Part shown: positions 18,812 to 32,100 of the stretch, piece after piece
How positions within the stretch are numbered: position 1 is the stretch's first letter
How the letters are laid out: each line of letters starts with the position of its first letter
From: Primula veris
Taxonomy: Eukaryota > Streptophyta > Magnoliopsida > Ericales > Primulaceae
Direction of reading: 5' to 3'
Assembly: GCA_963682055.1 (NCBI GenBank)
Contig: OY821749.1
Span: 18,426,631-18,490,630, forward strand
DNA length: 64,000 nt
Made by a program: the position numbers and the translations under genes
The notes under the pieces: generated by a model
Told to the model about the DNA's origin: nothing
Database searches by the model: none
What the model saw: only the letters and a program-made list of their open reading frames with translations

Positions 18812-19663
18812 TCGAACTTGAATTTGCCAAGTAATTTCATGTTTTTACACAATGGCAGGAGTCTCGAACAAACCGTAAACTAATACATCATATGTCCTAA
18901 AATAACTGTCAATTTTCATCTTGCGAATAACTTAGAGGTTGAATGAATGAATTTACTCATGTATAATAAATTTTAATACGTATTATGTTTTTTTTTTTTG
19001 TTTCTTTCCTGTAACATGGTACATTTATCAGTTATATAATGAAAATTATATATTTTCATCTTAATAATAAAAGGGTTGTAAAGTATAGTCTGGCATTATT
19101 ATACGACACTGTAGTAGTATTCAAATGAATGTATCTTTTGGGTGGACCACACGCAAACTTTCTCAACTTGCTCCCCAAGAAAGAAACTCCACCTCTGGTT
19201 AAAATTAGCAAAAAATCTCCATCTAATTAAATGCAGAACCACAATAATTACCTAAATACCCACAATTACGGAGTACAAAGAAAGCATTTTAATTTCGACT
19301 TTGACCCCCTCCGATTTCTCATTGAGTCATCGAACTGAGTATTTGTACAGTCAAATTATATTCAATACAGTAACATAATTAGAAGACTTTTTTTGACTAT
19401 ATTAGAAAATTCAAATACAAATACTCCATATTACAATAACTGAATAACATAACATATTTAAGTATTTACAATCAATAGATAAGTAAATAATTTTAATTTT
19501 GTAGTCAAACGTAATCTAAGATTTAAGGTCATGCAATGTAGTATGACACATTTGATTAATGGGTAGCTAAATGTTATATATTGTCGTTTGTGTTTGTAAC
19601 GAGGTCCGACCGTGGTTAAAGAGTGCATTGCGACTGCCCCTCCCTCAAAAACCAAATGGCATA

Positions 19664-20142
19664 AAAATTTCATCTATTATAATTGAATTGTATATCAGTT
19701 TTTATGTAAAACAAAAATCAATTTATTTAATATATTTTTCGATAACTATAGTAAAAGAAGTTAAATGTTTATTTTTTGATTTTCACCATTTGAAAACAAA
19801 TTTTATTTTCCAATTTGACGCACAAAAATTTCATCTATTATAATTGAAGTGTATATCAGTTTTTATGTAAAACAAAAATCAATTTATTTAATATATTTTT
19901 CGATAACTATAGTAAAAGGAGTTAAACGTTTCTTTTTTGATTTTCGCCATTTGAAAACAAATTTTATTTTTCAATTCGACGCACAAAAAATTCATCTATT
20001 ATAATTGAAGTGTATATCAGTTTTTATGTAAAACAAAAATCAATTTATTTAATATATTTTTCGATAACTATAGTAAAAGGAGTTAAATGTTTCTTTTTTG
20101 ATTTTCGCCATTTGAAAACAAATTTTCTTTTTCAATTCGACT
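19664..20142. repeat. 161-bp tandem repeat, three copies
   Basis: TTTCATCTATTATAATTGAA starts at 19668, 19829 and 19990, a constant 161-bp step, and the whole unit to CAATTCGAC is kept with few changes. It is about 0.6 kb upstream of the alternative oxidase start codon. The 19571-19843 frame is only part of this array. Confidence 0.9.
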
Positions 20143-20549
20143 TGGTCTACCAAAATATGATGATCCAAACCAATAAAAATTAAATAGAAGATTTAGAACA
20201 TGCCTAATATTAATTCAAAATAAAATAATGAAAGAAAATACTTTTATCTGGATCCACTATCTAGAATCTGTACCGCTGAATATTTTTCCACGCACTAAAA
20301 TCCCTGGTACAAGCTCTTTTTGTCTTTGTAATCACATTGTTAGTTACCACATTGTTTCCACATTGTTTCAAATACCATAAAGAAAAATATTATCCTTTAA
20401 GGGTATTTTCGTCATTACGCCAGTTCTTTAGAATAAACACAAACATTAAATTTGGCAGTAAAATCTCCACGTCAGCAGAATCTAGAACCGACTTACCATC
20501 CTAACCGTCCACCCTTAACCACGGTTAACACCAAACTAAAATACAGTAA

Positions 20550-20560
20550 TATAATATAAA
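20550..20560 (+). promoter_or_regulatory. Putative TATA region of the alternative oxidase gene
   Basis: TATAATATAAA lies about 155 nt before the start codon, followed by a purine-rich leader (CAAGAGAGAGAAAACAC) that looks like a 5' UTR. Confidence 0.4.
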
Positions 20561-20715
20561 CCTCTCGTTCGTTAAACCCTCCCAACAAACAAGAGAGAGA
20601 AAACACACAAAAAACACCTATATAACATAAATTAACCGCCCTTTTGTAAAAAAACAAAAACAAAATAACAAATATCCTCTAAACGCATATTCTGTGGTTT
20701 CTGTATAAACCGGAG

Positions 20716-23700
20716 ATGATGAGCCGCACTGTTCTCCGATCGGCGGTGGCCAACCGCCTTTTTTCCGCTCCCACTGCTGTTACCGGAACGTTCCGGAACG
20801 TGGAGGAGATGACGTGGCAGGGATTTTTGGTTAGAAACTGCAGCACGGTGACGATCGATGCGAAGAGGGAGAAGCAAGAAGAGGGAGGATCGGCTACTGC
20901 TGGAGGTGGAAACGGAGGTGGTGAAAAGGCGGTGATAAGTTATTGGGGGATTTCGCCGAGGAAGGTTGTTAAGGAGGATGGTACTGAGTGGAAGTGGAAC
21001 TCTTTTAAGGTCTGTTATTTTTTTATTCTATTTTATAGTTTTATAAAACAATTGAATTTTTGGATTGTTTTAAGGGAAACTTGACGTTTAGTACATAGGA
21101 AATTAACTAGGAGACAGTCAAGAGCTCAGAGGCTCGGTCACTATTTTATACTATAAAATATATGAAACAGTAAGTTTTTTTGTGTGTGTATTTTGATTCA
21201 TTCCTTAAAAATGAGCGTTTCATTCCTGGATTTGTGATTTTTGTTTAAGAATCGGTATATATTAATGTAGTGATGAGCATTGACGATAACGACAAAGAGG
21301 AAAAATATGCGGCATAATTGATAATATGTACTAAATCTTAAAATATATTATTTTATCCCTGGTTTTGTTGTAAGTGTAGTTACGAGTATGAGAAACGGAA
21401 GCGGAAAATGAGACGTGAAACAAAATTGTGATAGACGACGAAAATAAAAGAAATCAGAAATTTGCATGTAAAAATAACGGACTGCAAAACGAGAAACGTG
21501 AAAAGCAGGAACGAGATGTGGTTTTAAGGAATAACTAGTTTCTTCTAGTTTGAAAACAATTTGTATTTAGATGTGGTCCAGCGATGTATTTAAATGAATG
21601 CTTACTTTTGGGCTGTTAATGTATTTTCTTTCAATATAATGTTCCTGGATTCGAGATTACTAAGGGGGATGGTAGCATGTGACACTGGAGCATTTTTAGG
21701 GTGAGAGATTGTGTGTTCTATTTTTTTTAACTAAAGAAATGAATGAATTTTGGATTGTTTCTAAGGGTATTTTTTTTTCCTATGAGATGAAAATTAATTC
21801 TATTTGGTTCTTGTACTTAGGTTTATAAATTGAGGAAAATTACACAATTGATGATGAAAATTATTTATATAGTTAGATATGGTGTCATCAATCATGATAT
21901 TATACCGTAGCGATGGAGCCAGCATTACTAAATGGTGGGTTAAGAAATATGAAATGTTATTTTGTGGGGTGACGAAACATATTGTTTCTGAAATATTTTA
22001 AGAATTCTGTTTGAGAAAGTACCATTTGTAAATTTCGGGGTTGCCGTAAACCCTTGTCCCTTAAGGGCTCTGCCATAGCAGAAGTAGAGAAATAATCTGG
22101 GGAGAAACTATGTAGTGATAGAAGGAAAATGATATGATGATTTAGAAATTTTTACTTTCCCCTTGTATGATAAATACGGTAATCAACCTGTCTGCTATTT
22201 TTTTAGTTGAGTTAATTAGTCGTTTTGTGATTATTTTTATTGGTATGGTGAGGAATCACAAATTCACAATAGCGATAGCATAAGCAGAGAAATTATCAGC
22301 GGAGAAACTAGATGGGATGGCTAGACAAGGAGAAGGAATCCATCCTTGATTTAGGAATTTTTATTTCCACCTAGTAGTTTAGCCAATTCTCCAGTAGTAG
22401 CAGTTATCTCCTATAAAAGTGGAAGTTTTCACTTATTGAGTATACATGGAACTATGAGGAAGGAATCCACCCTTGTACAGTCTAGACTTCATATTCTTCT
22501 GTTTGTTCCCTTAGAAATGATATGAAACTAGGCAATTCTGTCATATAATGTAGCGCTTTAAAATTGAGACCAAATGCATCAGTTTTCAAAATTTTGGGGT
22601 TATTAGGTTTCAGATTTAACTACTCCTTTTGAGGATAAGTAGAATCCTCATGCAAACTACGGCAACCATTGGTATAACTGACCTCCAATTATGTGACAAG
22701 CCAGTTTTTAAATGTATTAATTGAAATGAATGCAGCCATGGGAGACTTACAAGTCGGATTTAACGATTGATCTGAAGAAGCACCATGCCCCGATAACCTT
22801 CTTGGACAAGGTTGCTTACTACACTGTGAAAGCTATGAGGCTTCCTACCGATATCTTCTTTCAGGTAAATGGCAGATTTGTTATTAGTAATTTCACTATA
22901 TATATCTGGATTTTACGGAAGTGGGTTCACATTTTGTATGATTATTATAACATACCGAATTCATTTGTTTTCTACTGGGATATGCACTTCAGTTTTTGAG
23001 AATTTTCAACTAGAATCTGTACTATACCATTATCTTTGGACGTTGTTCACATTTTTCTACGAAATTAATATTATGCCATACATGATTTTTCGATTTCTGT
23101 GCTTTTAAGATCACCACTCATGTTATGCGTTAAGCACCAATGCCAACATCTATCTTGCTGTGTAGGAGTACATTAAATCCATGCTTTAGAAAGCTTATGT
23201 AGGAGAGGAAACTATCATAGTTCATAAGATCTTTAAGACTTTAAGTAGGCTGCAAATATGCAACTTGAGTTTTCCATGGAAGATAATGCACCTTAAAATT
23301 TACCACTAAGTAAGCGTATCTGCAGTTTGGTTGTTAAGTTTCTGCAATGAATTTGTGCCTGAACATTTTTGCAGTTATAAAGAAGGCCATATGGAATAAT
23401 GTTGGAGACCCTTGCGTCTGCTTCTGGATGTGCCACATGTTGTCAGTGATTGTAATTACAGAACCAAAATTAAACAAATCTGTTCCTCGGAAATGACTAT
23501 TGCGCCCAATAGTTGCACCGAAAGTGGCCCAGAAGGGTTGGTTTTTTTTATCATTAAAATTAAGTATATGTTATTCCTCTCCGTAATTAGGGAGAACTGA
23601 TTTGCAACTATCGAAATTACTCAACTGGTCGCTCATCTCCGTATTAAAATTGTATTTTAGTCTTCTCAGTAATTAGGGAGGGTCGAACGGTTTTCAGTGC

Positions 23701-24095
23701 AACTGTTATATGCATCTATCACTGCTTGGTTATTTCCATAGAAGATTGATTCTTCTTTCCCCCCCTCTTTTTCATTTTGTTTGTTCTGATGTATTGCATT
23801 TGGAACATAATCTGTTTAAACTTTGAAACCAACAGAGGCGATACGGATGCCGAGCAATGATGCTGGAGACAGTGGCGGCAGTACCAGGCATGGTTGGCGG
23901 CATGCTCCTTCACTGCAAGTCCCTCCGCCGCTTCGAGCACAGTGGTGGCTGGATCAAAGCCCTCCTAGAAGAAGCTGAGAATGAGCGTATGCATCTCATG
24001 ACATTCATGGAGGTCTCCAAACCCCGTTGGTATGAACGTGCCCTCGTAATCACTGTTCAGGTACTATTCTTTACGCTTGTTTCATAATGAGTTGC

Positions 24096-24126
<31 letters not shown>

Positions 24127-25253
24127 CATAATGAGTTGCTTTAAAAACGTTCTAATGAAAATTGTTTTTTCTCCAGTCTCTTAAAAATCCTTTTTTTTTA
24201 GAGAATTTTATGATTAAAAATGTTTTTTTTAAAATGAAAATTCAGTTTTGAGAAAAGTTGGGTTCTTGAAAATAGTAGCTTATTAACATGACCTTTTTTA
24301 TATAAAAAAACACTATAGTTTCCTAATGTTATCAATAGAACTTATAAGCATCAAGAAATGCTTGTTATTCAGGCCATCTCGGAGAATCCAGCTTAATAAT
24401 CTTAAAGTATGTAACCATACGAAGCCTATTTGTATAAGTCTAGGTGTGACCCGTTACAACCTTACAAACCTGGTTACAGATCAATAAATGAAATTTTTTC
24501 TTCTATGACCGAGCCTTGTATTCACCATGCAGGGTGTCTTCTTCAACGCCTACTTTGCTGCCTACCTGGCGTCCCCAAAGCTGGCCCACCGCATTGTTGG
24601 GTACCTTGAGGAAGAGGCGATTCATTCGTACTCGGAGTTTTTGAAGGAGCTGGATGAGGGTAGGATAGAGAATGTGCCTGCCCCTGAGATTGCGAAAGAC
24701 TACTGGCAACTGGCAGCAGATGCTACGCTACGTGATGTGGTGATGGTGATTAGGGCTGACGAGGCTCATCACCGTGATGTTAATCACTTTGCATCGGTAA
24801 TGATTTTATTTTGGTATTTTTATTTATGAATTTAAAATGAAAATGATAAAAAAAATTCACATTAACATTTTAAGATCAATAAGACTTGTTTAATTGAAGC
24901 TTTTAAGCAAATAACTCGGACATTTTGAAGCTCTGTAAATAGCAGGGTTCATCTAGCTTAAAGCTTCCGTTTATTAAGGCCAAAACAAAGAAAGCTCGGC
25001 TTTTAAGTTAGACCAACCAAATGCATATTAAGCGAACAAAGAAGAATAGCTGAGCTTGTAAGCTGTAGCCAAACTTGGCCTAAAACTGTAAAATCATTTA
25101 GTGGTGTGTGATTAAATATTTAAATGTCTATTTAGTATCGTGTTTATGATCTTGCTGTAATCGTAATTTCGGATGATTGTTTTTTATTTGCAGGATATTC
25201 ATTTTCAAGGACACGAGCTAAAAGATGCGCCAGCACCCATTGGATATCATTGA
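20716..25253 (+). CDS. AOX1: Mitochondrial alternative oxidase (AOX1-type), Ser-I form, 5 exons
   Basis: Exons 20716-21009, 22736-22864, 23836-24060, 24533-24796 and 25194-25253 join to 972 nt, 323 residues. The ubiquinol oxidase bypasses complexes III and IV in the inner mitochondrial membrane. The N terminus is Arg/Ser-rich without acids at first, as in a transit peptide; ATG at 20716 and 20719 are both possible starts. Di-iron ligands are visible: Glu152 (MMLETV), Glu191 and His194 (NERMHLMT), Glu242 (LEEEAIHSY), Glu293 and His296 (RADEAHH). The C terminus APAPIGYH is canonical. The regulatory first cysteine is a serine (S96 in KWNSFK) while the second cysteine (C146 in RRYGCRA) is kept. 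Exon sizes 129 and 60 fit the usual four-exon layout; the usual 489-bp exon is split into 225+264 by an extra intron. Which AOX1 paralogue this is cannot be told. Confidence 0.95.
24083..24143. repeat. (AC)n microsatellite between two 17-bp direct repeats, in AOX intron 3
   Basis: CATAATGAGTTGCTTTA occurs at 24083 and again at 24127, with the AC tract between. This lies in the extra intron that splits the conserved oxidase exon. Confidence 0.85.
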
Positions 25254-25406
25254 AGCATCACATCAAAACCTTGGTTCATATAATGGTCTTGTATGGTAGC
25301 ACTAGAAAACTATACTTATTCGTTGGACGTGGAAAAATATGTTTTTTCAATGTTTAGTTTTAACTATGTCAATGCTGTTTGGTGATGAGTGTAAAAGTTA
25401 CTTATA

Positions 25407-25412
25407 AATAAA
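25407..25412 (+). terminator. Putative poly(A) signal of the AOX gene
   Basis: AATAAA about 150 nt after the stop codon, in a T-rich context suitable for a plant 3' end. Confidence 0.45.
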
Positions 25413-25439
25413 AATATTGCTTGGCATTAGTGTTTCAAT

Positions 25440-26100
25440 CAATAGTTACCTTTTCAAATATCTATATGTTGCTTGTCTTTTATGTTTTGGCCTTGTCGGG
25501 TAAGGGAACTTAAATGTATTTTTGTCTAATGAGCACCCAAATTAAATATTGTATGGTTAAAATGTATAATCATTTGGATTACTGATTTAGAAAAGAAAAC
25601 TATACTCGCTTTTATTGGTAAATAATTTTATATTTTTTTCCAATAACTAAAATTTTCAATAATAATGCACTCTATTTTTCACCACTCTCGATTTAGTATT
25701 CATAATTTCTAAAAACAAGCCAACAAATGCTTATTAAATATAATAAGTATACTTTCTAATTCTGAAAAAATAGTACTTTTATACTTGATAGTTCTTCAGT
25801 GGCCATTCTTTGGTCGCAACGAGTTCCATTCCAACATCAGAATGAAATTCTTAGGAAGTGATTTTTTGCTAATCTCCTTTGCTTTAAACAAATACAGTAA
25901 CTAGTTTGTTTATTATCTTAATATTCATAATTTTATAATACATCATATCGTGTGTAGTAAATTCGGATGCGCATTTTTTTTGTTATGTTATCCTTTTTTT
26001 TTTAAGTAGATTTCTTTTTGCTAAATAAAAGAAAAGGTAGTTAACGATTTTAGCAGGGTTTTAAATTGCGTAAATTAAATTAGCGGAAAATCCTAACGGA
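25440..26100. other. Short AT-rich spacer between AOX and RUS1, RUS1 promoter
   Basis: No gene seen. A (GA)n tract directly precedes the RUS1 start codon (26098-26113), probably in its 5' UTR. Confidence 0.5.
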
Positions 26101-26113
26101 GAGAGAGAGAGAG

Positions 26114-29100
26114 ATGGCCGGCGCTTACTTAACCCTATCGCCGCCGCGTTTCCTCCTCCGCCCTCTCTCACCTCCGTCTATCTCCGCCCTACCTCTCCGC
26201 CTCAACCTCCGCTGCAACTCCTTCTCTCTCCTCACTAACTCCCCTCCCACTCTCTCTCTCCACCACAACGGAGGCGATCACAACAATAAGAACAACTCCG
26301 GCGGAAACTCCGGAGGCGGAGGACGATGGAGCAACTCCGGTTCCGACGATGATTTTCCTATCGAAGATACTTTACATAAACAGTTATTGTTAGTTATTGT
26401 ATCTATATGTTCTGCCTTAGGATTGTTTCAGTTAGCTTTGGCTCTAGCTAAAACTAACTCTATTAAACAAAATGAAAATGAAAATGGGAACGGAAATGAG
26501 TTAAGTGCGGTTTGGGAAGTGAGTGGGGGGAGGTGGGTTAAGCTCATCGCCGATCACTTGAATGATAGTTTTGTAGTTTCTAGTGGGGACGCGAGTTTGT
26601 TAGAGGAAAATGTGTCGTTGAGATTGGTTTCGGAAATATGGGTGAAATGTAGGGGTTTGTTTGCACGGTTGATGCTTCCGGAAGGGTATCCGGAGAGCGT
26701 TACGAGTGATTACTTGGAGTATTCACTTTGGAGGGGAGTTCAGGGTGTCGCTGCTCAGATTAGCGGAGTTCTCGCCACCCAGGTGTTTGTTGACTCGAAT
26801 ATTTTTATGGGTTTTGTTTGGTTGTTTTGTCTCTAATTGTAATAAACGAATAAAGTTACCCTAGTGTTTGTTATTTTGATTATAAGGTTCGGTTTATGTG
26901 GAGTTCTCGCCACTCAGGTACTTGCTGACTCGAATTTGTTTGGTTGTTTTTTCTCTAATTGTTATAAAGGAATAAAATGACCCAGGGACGCAACCAAGAA
27001 CTTTAAAGGGGAGGAGCTGAAATGTTAATTTTTATCAATGTTTTAAATAGCGTTATCGCTACCGTAGCGTTTTTTCGAGAGAAACGCTAAAAGCGCAAAT
27101 AGCGTTGCTACATAGCGCTTTGCGGTGTATTTTTTTTTGCCTAAATACATATAAATATAGCATTAAATTCAAAACATTTAATAAAAATTAACTAAATATA
27201 TATAAAAAATTGTAACTAATAATCACAAAATGATTATATTTGAGATGCCAAAGTATTTACTTTGTTTGCAAGAGTTTTGGGGTTTGATTCTCTTTAAGCT
27301 CCAATAATTTCATTAAAATTTTGACCAAAAATAAATAAAAAAAAATATTTTTTTTTATTTAGACTGCACCCGCTATAGCGTAAATAGCGTCCGCTATAGC
27401 GTAAATAGCGTTCCTATAGCGCGAATTTAGCGTTTTTTCATCCAAATAGCGTTTTAGCGTTGCGTTTTTCTTTCAAAAACCACTATATCGCACAACGTTG
27501 TGCAACGTTGCGAGCTTTTTAAAACAATGATTTTTATAGATATCAAAATAAATAACAATTTATTTTTTCTGTTTAAAAAAAAAAATAATCAAAATGAGGC
27601 TGTAGACTCCGACTGTCTCTACTTAGTTCCTTCCCTGAAATTAGCCTAGGGTTTGTTTCATTGTAGCTTTTGCTTTTTATTATTATTTTGCTTATAAGAT
27701 TCACCTTTTGTGGAGTTCTCGCCACTTACGTACTTGTCGTAATGAATCTTCTAAGGGTTTGGTTTAGTTTGGTTGTTTTTTCCTATTTATTACCTCGTTG
27801 ATAAAAAAAAGTAAGGGAGGTTATCATAGGTTTTGTTTCATTGGGTGGCTTTTAAGCTCAATTTATTTGCTATATTGCTTATCACTGTTTTAAAATATTT
27901 GCTTCGAAGTGAAAAAGCTCCATTCGAAGCTTAAAAATCATGTTTTCTTGTTTTTACGCTGATAAAGCTTGCGCGTTTTATACGCTCTTGCAAAAACGCT
28001 TTAGCTACATATTCTCTTTAATGGAATATTGTTGTTTATAAGCTTAGGTTTTTTGGTGTACTGAAAGTTTTAAACTGGGCGAGTTTTTTTTTCCACTCAA
28101 CCTCAAATGATTTAAAGCTTATTTTAAAAAATGCAGTGAAGTCCCGATAGGAAAACGAGTTTTTTAAATTTGTACATGTTTTGTTAAAACCTTCACAAGA
28201 ACCAGATTTTGATTTTTTATGGGAGATTATCCGGTATCCCCTATAACTCCGTATATGAATAATTGATCCAGATCCTAAAGTCAGAAATGCTTTCGAATAA
28301 GAACTCTTTCAGAAAGCTAGCATCGTAAAGCTCAATTGAGACATGGTACAGTAGGCGCTGGATTGATATTGTTGTGCTTATGCAAAAAACAACCAAAGGA
28401 AATAAATAACTTAATATGTATGATATACACGGGGAAAAGAGCATGATTGTTTTCGAAATCAATCTGGACTAGGTGCACAATATGGTCAGTAGTGAATGCT
28501 TTGACTCAAATCTAACCATGAAAACTTTATTAAAAAAAACATTACATTATCGATGCTTTGCCTCAAACCTCACTAAAGTTGTGTCATTTATCTTCACTAA
28601 GAATAAGTTGTTCATTTCATGCAGTCTTTGCTTTATGCTGTTGGATTGGGTAAAGGGGCGATACCTACAGCAGCGGCTATAAATTGGGTACTCAAAGATG
28701 GAATTGGGTATGTGAGCAAAATCTTTTTGTCAAAATTTGGTCGGCATTTTGATGTCAATCCAAAAGGCTGGAGATTATTTGCGGATTTGTTGGAAAATGC
28801 TGCTTTTGGAATGGAGATCTTAACTCCTGCTTTTCCTCATCTGTTTGTTCCCATTGGAGCTATTGCTGGAGCTGGACGGTCAGCCGCTGCATTAATCCAG
28901 GCGAGTTTTATTAGTTTCTTCTTAGAATAAAATAAAATGTAAAAGAAAATCATTTTATTTGGTTCCTATGATTTTGCCTTTTGTCATGGATGTTTAACGT
29001 TAACTGAACCAATTAAAGTGTTGTTTAATACTGATTATTGCGACCATGTTAAAGAATTGTTTTCACTTGAGCCATACTTTATGTATGCATTTCGCTCACT

Positions 29101-32100
29101 TGGGTTGTAATGACTTAATTACCCCCTTTTATCTGATCATTTCGGACCAAAACTGCTGTGTATTCATGTCTCATACCTGGTTCAGAAAGAAGTCAGTGCT
29201 AATTTGAAACCCCTTAAAAAGACTGGACACATTTCTTGCAGAGTATGGTTATATTACTGATAAGAACATTTTTTCTTGTTCAATATGTGCCATGAGAACT
29301 GACTACACAGCTCTTATGTTTTTATAACATCTTTTTTAAAAGCAATTTAAGATTTCCGGTTTTTAAAGCAGCAGGTCCGGAATTTAAAAGGAGGCCTTTA
29401 TAGGAAAATTATACGTAGTTTATATTGTAGATTTAGTATTCAAAAATAAATAAAAAATGGTTTACCTCAAATATGTACAGTACTCTGTTTTGTTTGTGTG
29501 TGAGTCATGATAATAAGTGCACTGAGGTAACTATTGGGTGCAGTGAGCTCTTGTGAAATATACTTGTATTGTTGTATGGCCCTCTATTGTTTTCTAATTA
29601 GCCTATTTCTTATTTCTTGAACTTACCTTGCTCTAACAGGCTGCTACAAGGAGCTGTTTCTATGCCGGCTTTGCAGCACAGAGGAATTTTGCAGAGGTAG
29701 TTTAACTCAGGGAAAAATATCACTTTTGTACTTCAAACTATTGGCTTTTAACAATTAGTACACCAAGCTAATAAGTTTACAAATTAGACACCAATCTATA
29801 CAAAATATAGCAATTACGCAGGAGCGCCAGAAGTTCAATGCAAAAGCAATAGCTATGTACTAATTGTTCGAATACTATGCTGTACTAAGACCCAATTTGC
29901 TTACTTTAGACAATTATTTCACAAATACTATACAAAATTAATCTCACTCCGTATAAAACTTGTTAATTTTGATTAGTTGGTGTACTGATTGTTCTATTTT
30001 GTGTAGATTAATTTATTAATTGTGAATTTTGATAAGATTGTGTAGTAATCGTTTGATTATCCCTAAATTGTGAACTTCATTAGCACTCTGTACTAATTGT
30101 TAAAAGATGGTAGGTGTACAAGTTACATATATTTTCTTTAACATGCCACGGAGCACGATTTCCTCTTACCGACTAGTGGTTTTTGCCTCAGTAGTGAAAG
30201 AAAACTTATTGTGATGCCATTTCCTTGCTATGGTTATTCAATGTTTCTTAGTTTCTATTTAATGTCAGGTTATTGCAAAAGGTGAAGCGCAGGGAATGGT
30301 AAGTAAATCTATTGGAATAATGATCGGGATAGCATTGGCCAATTACATACATACCTCGACACCCCTTGCTCTTGTTACTTTTGGTGTTGTAACTGGGATA
30401 CACATGTTCTGCAACTTAAAGTCATATCAAGCCATACAATTGAGGACTTTGAATCCATACCGTGCAAGTAATTTCTCTTAACTTTTTCTATATTTACTTG
30501 AATATTGTGACTGGGCTTTCTTATCTAATTGTATTGCTTGTTATTGATTTTAAAACTTGCTCATAAGAAAAGTGCACAAATATTATTTGCAACTTAGACG
30601 TCATGAATTAGTTCCATATTGAGAGGTTTTGTAGATTATACAATGGGATTAGATTTGAATATATGATCTGTTTATGGAACCAAATGGGAGTAAGCAAATT
30701 GCATGTTGAATCATGTATGCCATTGATGTCAAATTGCCATAATTTTTTTTTATGACCTGAACAATTTGAACGGTGAAATATGGTTCTTGTATTTTATTGC
30801 TATAACAAAATTGTGAACATTTCAGTATTATTTTTGGGTAGTGCAATTAAATTAAAAGTCTCTCATGCTCATAGACAAAGCAAGACTTTGTGCATGATCA
30901 CATGGTTCTCCTTATTTTAAGTTGTTTTAACTAGACAATATTTTATTAATGCACACGAACTTTCGCCTTGGCTCAGTTGCAGAAAAAGACAAATTTTCAA
31001 TAGGTATATATAGCGGTCTTCCTTTTTTCATAAATCGACGCTTTCTTATACTGGTTAATTGCTAGCAAGTAGTAATTAACCCTTGGCAAATACTGCAAAT
31101 ACTGTCCGAGTCGTGTCATGTTATGCATGTTTAACTGGCTCTGATTATTGTAACTTAAAGAGAATTTTTTTTCTGGCTGATTGCACTGCTTTGGATGTCT
31201 AAATTACAGATGATCATCATAGTCCTACTGCTTTTAGTTTGTTGTGTCGAATGAGATGGTGTCTTGCTCTCTTTCTCTTTCTACCCAAACATGTATTTTT
31301 AAATGTTTTCAACAGGTCTAGTCTTCAGTGAATATTTGCTCAGTGGTTTAGTTCCTTCCGTCAAAGAAGTTAATGACGTGGAACCTTTTTTTCCAGCTTT
31401 ACCACTGTCTATCCTGAGTTCTGCTGGCAGAGTAAGTTTAATTTCTCCTATTTTATGAGAACTCAAGATCGTATCGTCAACATATATTTATATGCTTTCA
31501 TTAGGTGCATCTATTCTAGTTTGAAAAACTTTAATAGTTTGGCCACCCATTTTCCCTATCATATTTTTCTGAACGCATTAAATGGTGTTTCCTAATGACT
31601 CGTTGTCCTTTGCTAAGACGGAAAAAAAGTGTTTAAATTGGTCTAGGAGTTTTAGCCAATGTTTTAAAAATCGTGCTATATAGTGCTATATAGCGCGAAA
31701 TAGCGCTTTTTGGGAAAAAAACGCAATGAAAAACCACTATTTGGCTGGAATTGCGCTAAAATCGCTCTATAGTGGACCAAAAGCGCAAAAAGCGTGAAAT
31801 TCTGGACCAAAAGCGTAAATAGCGAGTTAGGAAAAAAAACAGCGGATCTAAATAATTAATATATATTGTGTAATTTTCACAAAAGTGTGTGCATTCCAGA
31901 TGATTGAGACAATGCTGTAATTTCCAGCAGACCCAAGTTCAAAACTCACCAACAACAAAAAAAAAATTCGATTTTTTTTTATTACTATTTAATATAACTA
32001 TACATTTCTTTTTTTATTATTATATATTCTAAAGTTTAGTGCATATTTAGGCAAAAAAAAAAATACACCGCAAAGCGCTATTAGCGCTTTTAGCGTTTCT

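Noticed and set aside
24083..24143. The AC tract with flanking 17-bp repeats as a transposon with target duplication
   Set aside because: The content is a simple repeat only; slippage or a small tandem duplication is a simpler cause.
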